From: an uncultured Eubacteriales bacterium
GTDB lineage: Bacteria; Bacillota; Clostridia; Peptostreptococcales; Anaerovoracaceae
Assembly (NCBI GenBank): GCA_902797195.1
Contig: CADBRY010000232.1
Location: forward strand, 1-10,169
Direction of reading: 5' to 3'
DNA length: 10,169 nt
The translations under genes and the position numbers were made by a program. Positions within the stretch are counted from its first letter, which is position 1, and each line of letters begins with the position of its first letter. Shown in pieces: positions 1 to 6,271 of this stretch. Below the pieces are notes generated by a model. The model made no database searches. It saw only the letters and a list, made by a program, of their open reading frames with translations, and was not told the origin of the DNA.

Positions 1-106
1 CATGATCCGCATGAACCGAACGGTCCCCATACTGATTCACTTGAGTAATTGGCGTACCGGCAGACGGGATTGCCGGAACAGATCCCTTTTGTATTTCATT
101 TGCCAT
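1..106 (-). CDS. Partial gene, N-terminus only: protein with NQYGD motif
   Basis: Only the first 35 codons lie in the window; the gene continues past the left edge. It starts MANEIQKGSVPAIPS and reaches TQVNQYGDRSVHADH just before the edge. The ATG (106-104) has a strong ribosome site, GGGAGGTGG at 120-112. It follows the stop of the 336-aa gene by 15 bases, so the two are almost certainly one operon. The motif VNQYGDRSVHAD matches the extreme C-terminus of the upstream neighbour (VNQYGDHPVHID). The N-terminal location suggests a short flexible tag ahead of a larger domain that is not visible here. The function is unknown; a shared docking or assembly tag is my inference from the pairing. Confidence 0.7.
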   Translation of the reverse strand, partial: MANEIQKGSVPAIPSAGTPITQVNQYGDRSVHADH

Positions 107-121
107 ACGCACCACCTCCCG

Positions 122-1132
122 TTACAGTTTCAAATTCTCAACATAATCAATGTGGACGGGATGATCCCCATATTGATTGACTATGGTTTGATGCACAACT
201 TTTTTATCCACCGCCGCGGCACCTGATGGATTCCCGCCATCCACGACCTCTGCCTCGGCATTTTCGGACTCATCGTTGGAAGAATCCGCCTTTTTATTAT
301 TCCGCCGTATTTGTTCGGCGAGCTGATGCTCAGCGGCTCCGAAAGTCTCCGCTATTATTCTGCCGGTGTTTAATATTGCATTATCGATTACTTCACGATC
401 AGTTGGCTCCTCTTTCACGGCATCAGTAGGTTTTGGTAAAGAAGAGTCTGTAGTAGGAACGGAGAGGTCTGTATCAATGTTTATTGCTGAAATCCCGCTC
501 CCGATATCGCTATTGAATTTCCATTCGGTGTTAGAACCTGCCTGAGAATACCAGTCAGTAAAAGTAGTTTTGCCGGATTCGCAATCAGGACAATTACGCA
601 TGACGTAGTTTAAAACACTCAAGAGAAACGGCAACAGCATAATTTGCTGTGCTTCATGAAGCTGTTTTACGGGAGTACAATTGGAATGGCTGACCGCTAT
701 TAAGGTTTCGCCATCGACTGAAGCATCTTTCTGCATTGTTTCAATCAAAGCCGAAACCAACCACACGCACTTGTCTTTATTTAAATATCTTTCTATAAAC
801 TCTGCTGTCCGCTTGAGGAGGCAGGGTTTATTTGTTTGATACAGATTTTGAAATGCGGAGCGTGTGGCTGCTTTAGTAAAAGGAACATAGTCGCCGGTGC
901 TGTCATCACATTTTTTATAGTTGGTCGCACACTTGTTCAACGTCGTCCCTGCATCCGAAGAGAAGTCTTCCCCTGTGACTATGTAGACAAGTCCAGCGTA
1001 AACACCGGGAATCGTTAAACCGTCTGATCCGCCGTTTAGCTTATTTCTCGCCTTCTGGCGCGGCTTTCTTGCTTCGAGCAGTAGATCGAAGAGAATACCT
1101 CCGCAAAGGTGTGGCACCGGATTTGGGGTCAT
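122..1132 (-). CDS. Unrecognised 336-aa protein with C-terminal NQYGD motif
   Basis: I do not recognise this family. The longer open frame begins at a TTG (1150), but AAGGAGG lies inside that extension at 1147-1141 and sits 8 bases before the ATG at 1132, so I choose the ATG. The protein begins MTPNPVPHLCGG. Residues 1 to about 200 look globular and mostly helical, with scattered Cys (CXXC in NCPDC). Residues about 215-315 are polar, acidic and low in complexity (many S, D, E, T, P), like a flexible linker. The last 19 residues form VNQYGDHPVHIDYVENLKL. There is no signal peptide or clear membrane segment. The gene is visibly AT-richer than the phage genes to its right, which fits separate acquisition. 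Its place next to the early control region is where prophages often carry accessory or defence genes, but a defence role is inference only. Confidence 0.8.
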   Translation of the reverse strand: MTPNPVPHLCGGILFDLLLEARKPRQKARNKLNGGSDGLTIPGVYAGLVYIVTGEDFSSDAGTTLNKCATNYKKCDDSTGDYVPFTKAATRSAFQNLYQTNKPCLLKRTAEFIERYLNKDKCVWLVSALIETMQKDASVDGETLIAVSHSNCTPVKQLHEAQQIMLLPFLLSVLNYVMRNCPDCESGKTTFTDWYSQAGSNTEWKFNSDIGSGISAINIDTDLSVPTTDSSLPKPTDAVKEEPTDREVIDNAILNTGRIIAETFGAAEHQLAEQIRRNNKKADSSNDESENAEAEVVDGGNPSGAAAVDKKVVHQTIVNQYGDHPVHIDYVENLKL

Positions 1133-1211
1133 CTCTATAACCTCCTTCAAAATTAGTAACCTTACACCGCCTTAGTAACTTCAATGAGCTGTTTTGTGAT
1201 GTTGACAGGAA

Positions 1212-1246
1212 CCTTATCTACTTTAGGTTTTTAGTTGTAGATGAGG
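1212..1246. repeat. Inverted repeat in the divergent control region
   Basis: CCTTATCTAC (1212-1221) and GTAGATGAGG (1237-1246) pair over 10 positions, with one wobble in one strand sense, around a 15-base spacer. A second, outer pair, ACCGCCTT (1166-1173) and AAGGCGGT (1249-1256), brackets it perfectly. No T-run follows on either strand, so this is more likely an operator or a folded 5' leader of the minus-strand operon than a terminator. Confidence 0.5.
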
Positions 1247-1289
1247 CGAAGGCGGTAATGGGGAAAAAACCGAAATCTACACTCTATCC

Positions 1290-1298
1290 AGTATAACA
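1290..1298 (-). promoter_or_regulatory. Possible extended -10 promoter for the minus-strand operon
   Basis: Read on the minus strand this is TGTTATACT, an extended -10 (TG-N-TATACT). No good -35 is visible, as is common with extended -10 promoters. It would give a 5' leader of about 150 bases before the ATG at 1132. It overlaps the TATAACACA direct repeat, so a repressor bound there could block it. This is a by-eye call. Confidence 0.35.
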
Positions 1299-1311
1299 CA
1301 GCTATAACACA
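1292..1311. repeat. Direct repeat TATAACACA, one helical turn apart
   Basis: TATAACACA occurs at 1292-1300 and again at 1303-1311, 11 bp start to start, so both copies face the same side of the DNA. It overlaps the proposed minus-strand -10. This spacing is typical of a site for a tandem-binding repressor. Confidence 0.5.
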
Positions 1312-1337
1312 AAAGTGTGAAAAATACTACCCCTTTT

Positions 1338-1370
1338 ACAGAATACGTTTCTGTGAATGTGAAAATTCAC
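1338..1370. promoter_or_regulatory. Two palindromes, likely operators, upstream of the early genes
   Basis: ACAGAA-N5-TTCTGT (1338-1354) is a perfect 6+6 inverted repeat. GTGAA-AA-TTCAC (1359-1370) is a perfect 5+5 one, 4 bases further on. Both lie within 70 bases of the first plus-strand gene. The spacing and symmetry suit phage CI-like repressors. I see no convincing plus-strand promoter, so the link to early transcription is inferred. Confidence 0.45.
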
Positions 1371-1406
1371 TCATCAAATACGAAATAAACATTCGGAGGT
1401 AGCAAG

Positions 1407-1589
1407 ATGACGAGAACCGATTGGGAAATAAATATTCAGAACACTGCCGAAAGTGTGGCATCGATGTATGGCAACGAAGTAGGGGTGTCGGTATTCAGAC
1501 GATACGACGCGACCTGCTTTGAGAATCTCAGCCCCGCTTATTACGCAGAGGTCTTCGGTGATTTGATGCAAATTGACGAGGACGGGTAA
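1407..1589 (+). CDS. Conserved small protein, 60 aa, unknown function
   Basis: The sequence starts MTRTDWEINIQNTAESVASMYG and ends GDLMQIDEDG. GGAGGT lies 7 bases before the ATG. I recognise the general pattern (a T-x-x-x-W opening, an AESVAS-YG segment, then LSPAYYAEVF-DL) as a small conserved hypothetical of clostridial mobile elements, usually encoded just before a sigma-like gene, as here. It is probably a small helical cytoplasmic protein. It has no catalytic motif, cysteine pair or membrane segment. It is the first gene after the divergent control region, so it is probably expressed early. No function can be assigned from sequence. Confidence 0.8.
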   Translation: MTRTDWEINIQNTAESVASMYGNEVGVSVFRRYDATCFENLSPAYYAEVFGDLMQIDEDG

Positions 1590-1628
1590 TCGCTGACGCA
1601 GATCCTCCTCCAATCAATCTTATGCATG

Positions 1629-1681
1629 TTTGAACGTCGAGCTGACGGCACGGATGCCGCGCTGTCAGCCGGGCGCTCAAA
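1629..1681 (+). ncRNA. Stem-loop 1 of the structured leader
   Basis: TTTGA (1629-1633) pairs with TCAAA (1677-1681). After one mismatch, CG (1635-1636) pairs with CG (1674-1675). GCTGAC (1641-1646) pairs with GTCAGC (1664-1669), and inner GGCA (1647-1650) with TGCC (1655-1658) around a CGGA loop. No T-run follows, so it is not a simple terminator. Confidence 0.5.
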
Positions 1682-1700
1682 GCCCAAATAAATAATCTCA

Positions 1701-1770
1701 ATTGTCCGAGATGGCCATTAGGACGATGGGACGCATAGAGAACTTATATCACTGCGATAAAGGCAGTGAT
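1701..1770 (+). ncRNA. Stem-loops 2 and 3 of the structured leader
   Basis: ATTGTCC (1701-1707) pairs with GGACGAT (1721-1727), 7 bp with one wobble. ATCACTGC (1748-1755) pairs perfectly with GCAGTGAT (1763-1770) around a 7-base GATAAAG loop. Together with neighbouring stems they fill the roughly 300-base gap between the 60-aa gene and the sigma-like gene, which holds no plausible coding frame. Confidence 0.5.
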
Positions 1771-1821
1771 TGAAGTGAGGATGCCCCCACCGTTAGTTTC
1801 CTGCGCCTTTTTCGGCTATTG

Positions 1822-1896
1822 GAGCCCGTGGTCATCTTCACCGCAGGCTCTCTTTGTGTCCCACCGTACCTTGCCCCGGACGGAAAGGAACACAAA
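1822..1896 (+). promoter_or_regulatory. Hairpins hiding the ribosome site of the sigma-like gene
   Basis: GAGCC (1822-1826) pairs with GGCTC (1846-1850), with GTG/CAC inside. Directly after, TTTGTGT (1853-1859) pairs with ACACAAA (1890-1896), CC (1860-1861) with GG (1887-1888), and CCGT (1864-1867) with ACGG (1880-1883). The last hairpin ends one base before the ATG at 1898 and buries the ribosome site AAAGGAAC in its 3' arm. This predicts low translation unless the stem is opened. Confidence 0.5.
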
Positions 1897-1897
1897 A

Positions 1898-2434
1898 ATG
1901 AAACTGAAAATCCGTTATGAAGACACTTACCAGTCAATCGAGCTGGGTGAAAAGGAAATCGAGGAACTGTGGTTCAGTCTTGAGTTGGAGAGCAGCGAAG
2001 AACTCACCTGTGAAGAACTCGAGAAGCTGATCCAGGAAGCCTTCGATGAGCGTTACAACAAGCCCGAATACAACTGCTGGCATAAGCACAACCGCCACAT
2101 TGGCTTCTCAAAGGCAATGCCTGGCAAAGATGATACAGAAGAAGATGTCGACTCTTCTGAGCCGCTGATGGATGAAGTCTTCGATGACCGGATCTTTCGC
2201 AAGGACGAGCTGGCTCGTGAGGAGGCAGAAAGCTATGAAGCCATCTGCTGCTGGGTTCGTCAGGTGTTGAAGAATAAGCCCAAGTGGGCGGATGCGTTCA
2301 TTGCGGTCCATATGGATGAAATCCCGACCAAGGAGCATGCCGCTTCTATCGGTGTGGATCCCTCTACTGTCACGCACTGGCTTCGCCGGGCTGAAAAAAA
2401 GTTGAGAGAAAAATATGAAGACCGTCAGTTTTGA
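1898..2434 (+). CDS. Sigma-70 region-4-like transcription regulator, 178 aa
   Basis: I start at the ATG at 1898 (MKLKIRYEDTYQSIE) because GGAAAGGAAC sits just before it; an in-frame extension upstream to 1766 runs through the structured leader and has no ribosome site. Residues 1-60 are acidic (EEIEELWFSLELE, EELTCEELEKLIQEAF). The middle has a YNCWHKHNRHIG segment and an acidic SSEPLMDEVFDDRIFRKDEL stretch. Residues about 144-170 form a helix-turn-helix (PTKEHAASIGVDPSTVTHWL) followed by a basic helix (RRAEKKLREKY), as in sigma region 4. Proteins of this type are common in clostridial mobile elements and are annotated as sigma-70 family. It lacks a clear region 2, so it may assist or modify host RNA polymerase rather than act as a full sigma factor. 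Confidence 0.8.
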   Translation: MKLKIRYEDTYQSIELGEKEIEELWFSLELESSEELTCEELEKLIQEAFDERYNKPEYNCWHKHNRHIGFSKAMPGKDDTEEDVDSSEPLMDEVFDDRIFRKDELAREEAESYEAICCWVRQVLKNKPKWADAFIAVHMDEIPTKEHAASIGVDPSTVTHWLRRAEKKLREKYEDRQF

Positions 2435-2494
2435 CCTCTTGCCGAGGCTACCTGTTAGAGGTATAGCCTCGGCAAATCTAAAAAGGGAGGTCAA
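2421..2494 (+). promoter_or_regulatory. RNA leader, copy 1: hairpin plus anti-ribosome-site stem
   Basis: TTGACCTC (2431-2438) can pair perfectly with GAGGTCAA (2487-2494), which holds the ribosome site of the next gene. Between them TTGCCGAGGCTA (2439-2450) pairs perfectly with TAGCCTCGGCAA (2464-2475), a 12-bp stem. The loop contains AGAGGT (2457-2462), which can also pair with ACCTCT (2434-2439), giving an alternative pseudoknot that would free the ribosome site. The stop of the sigma-like gene (2432-2434) falls in the anti-ribosome-site arm, so translating ribosomes would open it. A related sequence lies at 8649-8694. Confidence 0.6.
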
Positions 2495-2498
2495 GCAA

Positions 2499-2858
2499 AT
2501 GAAAACCGAAACACCTGAGAAGCAGTTCCGGCCGCTCGTCTATATCTGCTCCCCGTATTCCGGGGATGTAGAAGGGAACACAGAACGAACTCGGCAGTTT
2601 TGCCGCTTCGCTTTGGAGCAAGGGCAGATTCCTCTTGCGCCGCATCTTATGTTCCCTCAGTTTCTCGATGATGACGACCCGGAGGAACGAGGACTTGCTA
2701 TTTTCATGGATCTCGTACTTCAAGGCAAGTGTCAGGAGCTATGGGTTCTGGGCGATGTGATATCCGAGGGGATGAGCATTGAAATCGAGACAGCGAAACG
2801 CCGCAGACAGCCGGTGCGCTACTTCAACGTCGATTTCGAGGAGGTTGAGGAGATATGA
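2499..2858 (+). CDS. DUF4406 / nucleoside 2-deoxyribosyltransferase-like protein, 119 aa
   Basis: The ATG at 2499 follows GGGAGGTC closely. The longer in-frame start at 2415 overlaps the sigma-like gene and reads through the RNA stem, so I reject it. Early residues VYICSPYSGDVEGNTERTRQF (about 14-34) form the phosphate-binding-like first strand and loop. CQELWVLGDVISEGMSIEIETAKRR near the C-terminus carries the G-x-x-x-E-x-x-x-A pattern that holds the catalytic Glu in deoxyribosyltransferases. DUF4406 proteins occur widely in phages and may act on nucleotides or base analogues; the substrate is unknown. Its stop overlaps the start of the primase gene (ATGA), which indicates coupled translation. 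Confidence 0.8.
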   Translation: MKTETPEKQFRPLVYICSPYSGDVEGNTERTRQFCRFALEQGQIPLAPHLMFPQFLDDDDPEERGLAIFMDLVLQGKCQELWVLGDVISEGMSIEIETAKRRRQPVRYFNVDFEEVEEI

Positions 2859-5191
2859 GAAATCTTCCCATTGCCTACGGCAACAGCAGGCAAGCGCGCA
2901 AATGGGTCAATAAGAGAATTAAGTTCGATGACCTGAAAGCGAGGCTAAAGACCACGATACGCACAACAGAGTCCGTGGAGGAGTATGCCAAGATGTCCAA
3001 GGCACAGAGGGATGCTGCAAAGGACCATGGCGGTTTTGTGGGCGGCACGCTGAAAGGCGGCCGCCGCAAGATCGACACCGTGGAGGTTCGTTCCATGATT
3101 GCCCTGGACGGCGACCGCATCGATAAGGCCTTCCTTGATAACTACGATGCAATTATGCTGTACTCCTCTGCTCTTTACTCGACCCATAGCAGTACGGACG
3201 ATCTGCCCCGTGTCCGGATCGTCATCCCTATGACCCGCGACGTAACATCCGAGGAGTTTGTGGCAGTGTCCCGCTATGTGGCGCAGGAGCTTGGGATTGA
3301 CTTCTTTGACGAGTGCAGCTATCAGCCCAATCAACTGATGTACTGGCCCTCTACTCCGCAAAACGGGACCTATGTGTATAAGGAAACGGACAAAGGATGG
3401 CTCGATCCGGATGCCATTCTGTCAGCACATCCAGAATGGACTGATCCCACGCAGCTTCCGACTTCTTCCCGGGAGAGCAAGGCAAACACGGTCGCAAAAC
3501 AGAAGGTACAGGATCCGCTGACGAAGGAAGGTGTAGTGGGTTTGTTCAACAGAGTCTACTACCCGATTACAAAAGCTCTGGAGACCTTTCTTTCCGATGT
3601 TTACGAGCCGACAGATAATCCTAACCGCTGGCATTTGATTGAGTCTCGCAGCATTGCAGGGGTAGAAATCAAGGACGATAAGTTCGTCTACAGCCATCAT
3701 GCCAAGGATCCTGCATACCTCAAACTCTGCAATGCCTTTGATCTCGTCCGCATTCATAAGTTCTCTGATGCAGACGAGAAGGTTTCCTTCCGCGACATGT
3801 GCGACTTTGCCATGCAGCAGGAGGAGGTAAAACTGGCTGCCGCCAATGAGCGGCTCCGGCAGGCGGAGGATGACTTTTCGGAAAGTGGGGACGATGGGTG
3901 GAAGAAGAAGCTGCGCTATACCTCTAAAGGGGCAATTCTTGAGAATTCGCTTCACAATGCAAAGCTGATTCTCCAGAACGATCCGTATCTGAAAAACATT
4001 GTTTTTAACCAGCTGGCTGATGGGATGGAGATTATCGGCGAGCTACCCTGGAAGCATCCGGGGAAGTTCTGGAGGGATGCAGACGATGCTCAGCTTGTAA
4101 GCTATATCGATGATCACTACGGCAGCTTCTCCCAGCGAAACTACGACATTGCGGTGGCCAAGGTAACGGATGACAGGTCATATCACCCCATCAGGCAGTA
4201 CTTTGAGGCGCTTCCTCCCTGGGATGGTGTAAGAAGAGTCGATACGCTTTTTATCGACTACCTTGGCGCTGAAGACAACGACTATATCCGCGCTGTCTGC
4301 AGGAAGACGCTCTGCGCAGCATATATGCGGGTCTACCATCCTGGGATCAAGTTTGACTTCCTTCCTGTTTTCAACGGCGCACAGGGAATCGGTAAATCGA
4401 CCTTCATTGCCAATCTGGGCATGGAGTGGTTTTCCGACAGCCTGACGCTTTCGGACATGAACGATAAGACCGCTGCGGAAAAGCTGCAGGGATACTGGAT
4501 CCACGAGATCGGGGAGCTTGCCGGAATGAAGAAGGCGGACCTTGATAAGGTGAAAGCCTTCATTTCCCGGCGGGATGATAAATACCGCGCCTCTTTCGGC
4601 AGACGGGTAACGCCCCATCCAAGGCAGTGCGTGTTTTTCGGAACCACAAATTCGGAGAACGGCTATCTCCGGGATATCACTGGAAACCGCCGCTTTTGGA
4701 ACGTGACAGTCACCGGGGAGGGAAAGTACAAGCCCTGGGATATGAGCAGTAAACTCGTCCAGCAGATCTGGGCGGAGGTGATCCTTCTTGCCGGGGCGGG
4801 TGAAAAGCTGTATCTGGACCCGGCTCTTGAAGCATATGCGCAGCAGGAGCAGCGGGAGGCCATGGAGCAGGACGAGCGTGAAGGCATTGTACTTGAGTAC
4901 CTTGATATGCTTCTTCCCGATACCTGGAACGACATGGATATACACCGCCGCAGAGACTATTTCCGGGACCCTTCAGATCCTACCAGACCGGGAGGTGTCA
5001 GCAGACGCACTACGGTTTCAAACATCGAGATCTGGTGCGAGTGTTTCGGCAAACCCAAGGAGGATATCCAACCGAAGGACAGCTATGCCATCTCAGCCAT
5101 TATGAAAAGGCTGAAGAACTGGGAGAAAAACGGAGAACGTCAGATACTCCCCATCTACGGACGGCAGCGCATCTATACAAGGACAGATTAG
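2855..5191 (+). CDS. Primase-polymerase / VapE-type superfamily 3-like helicase, 778 aa
   Basis: This is a two-part replication protein. The N-terminal part looks like an archaeo-eukaryotic-type primase: LDGD with acidic residues D85 and D87, STHS at 109-112, and PRVRIVIP from 118. The C-terminal part matches the virulence-associated E (VapE) ATPase family: Walker A GAQGIGKS at 508-515, Walker B-like WIHEIGEL at 548-555, sensor-like FGTTNSENGYL from about 595, and GNRRFW near 611 as a likely arginine finger. The expected role is to prime and unwind the element's DNA at its origin. The start overlaps the previous stop (ATGA). A non-coding stretch follows that looks like an origin, consistent with a replication initiator. 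Length is typical for fused primase-VapE proteins of clostridial phages. I see no truncation or frameshift. Confidence 0.9.
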   Translation: MRNLPIAYGNSRQARKWVNKRIKFDDLKARLKTTIRTTESVEEYAKMSKAQRDAAKDHGGFVGGTLKGGRRKIDTVEVRSMIALDGDRIDKAFLDNYDAIMLYSSALYSTHSSTDDLPRVRIVIPMTRDVTSEEFVAVSRYVAQELGIDFFDECSYQPNQLMYWPSTPQNGTYVYKETDKGWLDPDAILSAHPEWTDPTQLPTSSRESKANTVAKQKVQDPLTKEGVVGLFNRVYYPITKALETFLSDVYEPTDNPNRWHLIESRSIAGVEIKDDKFVYSHHAKDPAYLKLCNAFDLVRIHKFSDADEKVSFRDMCDFAMQQEEVKLAAANERLRQAEDDFSESGDDGWKKKLRYTSKGAILENSLHNAKLILQNDPYLKNIVFNQLADGMEIIGELPWKHPGKFWRDADDAQLVSYIDDHYGSFSQRNYDIAVAKVTDDRSYHPIRQYFEALPPWDGVRRVDTLFIDYLGAEDNDYIRAVCRKTLCAAYMRVYHPGIKFDFLPVFNGAQGIGKSTFIANLGMEWFSDSLTLSDMNDKTAAEKLQGYWIHEIGELAGMKKADLDKVKAFISRRDDKYRASFGRRVTPHPRQCVFFGTTNSENGYLRDITGNRRFWNVTVTGEGKYKPWDMSSKLVQQIWAEVILLAGAGEKLYLDPALEAYAQQEQREAMEQDEREGIVLEYLDMLLPDTWNDMDIHRRRDYFRDPSDPTRPGGVSRRTTVSNIEIWCECFGKPKEDIQPKDSYAISAIMKRLKNWEKNGERQILPIYGRQRIYTRTD

Positions 5192-5198
5192 GCTGTCC
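5181..5198 (+). repeat. Small inverted repeat over the primase stop codon
   Basis: GGACAG (5181-5186) pairs perfectly with CTGTCC (5193-5198); the TAG stop (5189-5191) is in the 6-base loop. There is no T-run, so it is not a convincing terminator. The arms are the same GGACA/TGTCC element that recurs through the following gap. Confidence 0.5.
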
Positions 5199-5490
5199 GC
5201 GTCATGTCCAAAAGCTGTCCACTGCCCGGAAATGCAGTCGGCACAATGGTTTCAGGCTCCTATGGGACAAGAGGACAAGAAATATATATATATGTATTGA
5301 AAATAATGATTTTAGGAGTTGCGTCCATGCCCGTATACACGTAAATACGCGTTTTTCGCACGTAAGAGAATTTTTTGGTCACCCTGTCCACCAAGATGCC
5401 AAAAATGCAGTCAGCACAAGGGTTTTCGTGCTGGACAAACTCTATGGACAAATGGTGGACGGGACAAACTCGAAAAGGAGAAAGAGTGAA
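5192..5490. repeat. Non-coding iteron region, candidate replication origin
   Basis: This 299-base gap holds TGTCC at 5194, 5205 and 5216 (exactly 11 bp apart) and at 5385. It has GGACA at 5265, 5273, 5433, 5446 and 5462. A 23-base unit starting AAATGCAGTC occurs at 5230-5252 and 5403-5425 with 2 mismatches. Each unit has TGTCC before it and GGACA after it. An AT-rich tract (about 5279-5315, including a run of alternating A and T) lies between the two. Iterons plus an AT-rich stretch next to a primase-helicase is the usual look of a phage origin. One forward frame stays open through the gap, but the two copies fall in different frames, so I do not call a gene. Confidence 0.5.
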
Positions 5491-6009
5491 ATGATCAGGA
5501 ATGGAAGGCCATACACGAATGAAAACAGATCTGTTGACGAGGCGCTTATCACAGACCGTGATGATGAGACAATTACAATCGTTGAGGACTGGATCAGAAG
5601 GAATATCCGCGCGAGCGAAAGTGTGCTCCTTGGACGCACGAGTTATGGATTAAAGCACATTCTCGAGCGAGACACAGATATCTATCTAACAAATAACGAA
5701 TTCAAGGATGCCATGCTTCTTGCAGGGTATCGCCCGGTGAATGCAAGGGAACTGAACTGGAGGTACCGCATCTGCCTTACGCAGGAAATCAATGACAATC
5801 CCAGTCCGTTCTTCCGCTGGGCAAGAAAATATGAGAAGGATGATACGCCCTGCGGAGACTTTGTCCGCGATATGCTTCGGGACCTTAGCTTCCCTGTGCT
5901 GGCAGATCGAAATATCATTGAAAGGTATCTCGGACGAATCAATGCCTGCGATGGTGCAATGTCAGCATTTGAGAAGCTGTGGAGGGACTATGCGAGAGAA
6001 ACAGATTGA
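5491..6009 (+). CDS. Phage protein with C-terminal YozE-like domain, 172 aa
   Basis: I start at the ATG at 5491 (MIRNGRPYTNENRS), which follows AAGGAG by 10 bases. The same frame is open back to 5035, but that part overlaps the primase gene and the repeat region. Residues about 27-90 contain RTSYGLKHILERDTDIYLTN and a following FKDAMLLAGYRPV helix, a block I associate with clostridial phage proteins. From residue 107, FFRWARKYEKDDTPCGDFVRDMLRD, then DRNIIERYLGRINACDGAMSAFEKLW, resembles the YozE SAM-like helical fold (F-x-x-W, then GD, then YL). YozE-like domains are small helical modules of unclear role. Its position beside the origin and the helicase suggests a replication accessory. It overlaps the next gene by 20 bases. 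Confidence 0.75.
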   Translation: MIRNGRPYTNENRSVDEALITDRDDETITIVEDWIRRNIRASESVLLGRTSYGLKHILERDTDIYLTNNEFKDAMLLAGYRPVNARELNWRYRICLTQEINDNPSPFFRWARKYEKDDTPCGDFVRDMLRDLSFPVLADRNIIERYLGRINACDGAMSAFEKLWRDYARETD

Positions 6010-6271
6010 ACAGAGGCTTGTAAAAGCTGCCCGGGATAGAGGCGGACTGGCACCAAAGTTTGTAAGTCCTGGATGGGATGGAGTGCCTGACCGCATTGTT
6101 CTTCTTCCGGGAGGCTGCATGGGTTTTGTGGAACTGAAAAGTCCCGGAAGGACAATGCGGCCGCTGCAGATAAGACGGAAAAGGCAGCTGGAAAGTTTGG
6201 GCTTTAAGGTCTTTTGCATAGACGAACCCAGGCAGATTGAGGAGGTGCTTCATGCAATACAAACCACATGA
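5990..6271 (+). CDS. VRR-NUC domain nuclease, 93 aa
   Basis: The short stand-alone VRR-NUC family belongs to the PD-(D/E)XK nuclease superfamily. Visible features are GVPDRIVLLPGG with D34, then FVELKSPG with E48 and K50, and a Q-x-x-R-x-x-x-L segment followed by GFKVFCID. These are the catalytic and core positions of the family. The start at 5990 is supported by GGAGGG 5 bases upstream and by the family's usual opening (EKQIEQRLVKAARDRGG). The gene overlaps its neighbours by 20 bases on both sides, so it is part of one translated unit. Phage VRR-NUC proteins are thought to act on branched or structured DNA during replication or recombination. The neighbouring SNF2-type helicase is a common partner. 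Confidence 0.9.
   Translation: MREKQIEQRLVKAARDRGGLAPKFVSPGWDGVPDRIVLLPGGCMGFVELKSPGRTMRPLQIRRKRQLESLGFKVFCIDEPRQIEEVLHAIQTT

Noticed and set aside
1133..1150. TTG start giving a 342-aa protein
   Set aside because: The ribosome site AAGGAGG would be inside the gene; the ATG at 1132 is correctly spaced from it.
1202..1207. TTGACA on the plus strand as a -35 box
   Set aside because: No acceptable -10 lies 15-19 bp downstream.
1748..1770. Perfect 8-bp hairpin as a terminator
   Set aside because: No T-run follows; better explained as part of the structured leader.
1766..1897. In-frame N-terminal extension of the sigma-like protein
   Set aside because: It runs through the structured leader, has no ribosome site, and does not look like part of the family.
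4178..4945. 255-aa open frame on the minus strand
   Set aside because: Lies wholly opposite the VapE domain, which has clear motifs; the minus frame has no recognisable domain and no ribosome site I can see.
5035..5490. Long open frame running from inside the primase gene through the repeat region into the YozE-like gene
   Set aside because: No ribosome site at its start, it overlaps the primase in another frame, and the duplicated 23-base units fall in different frames, so the repeat is not conserved as protein.
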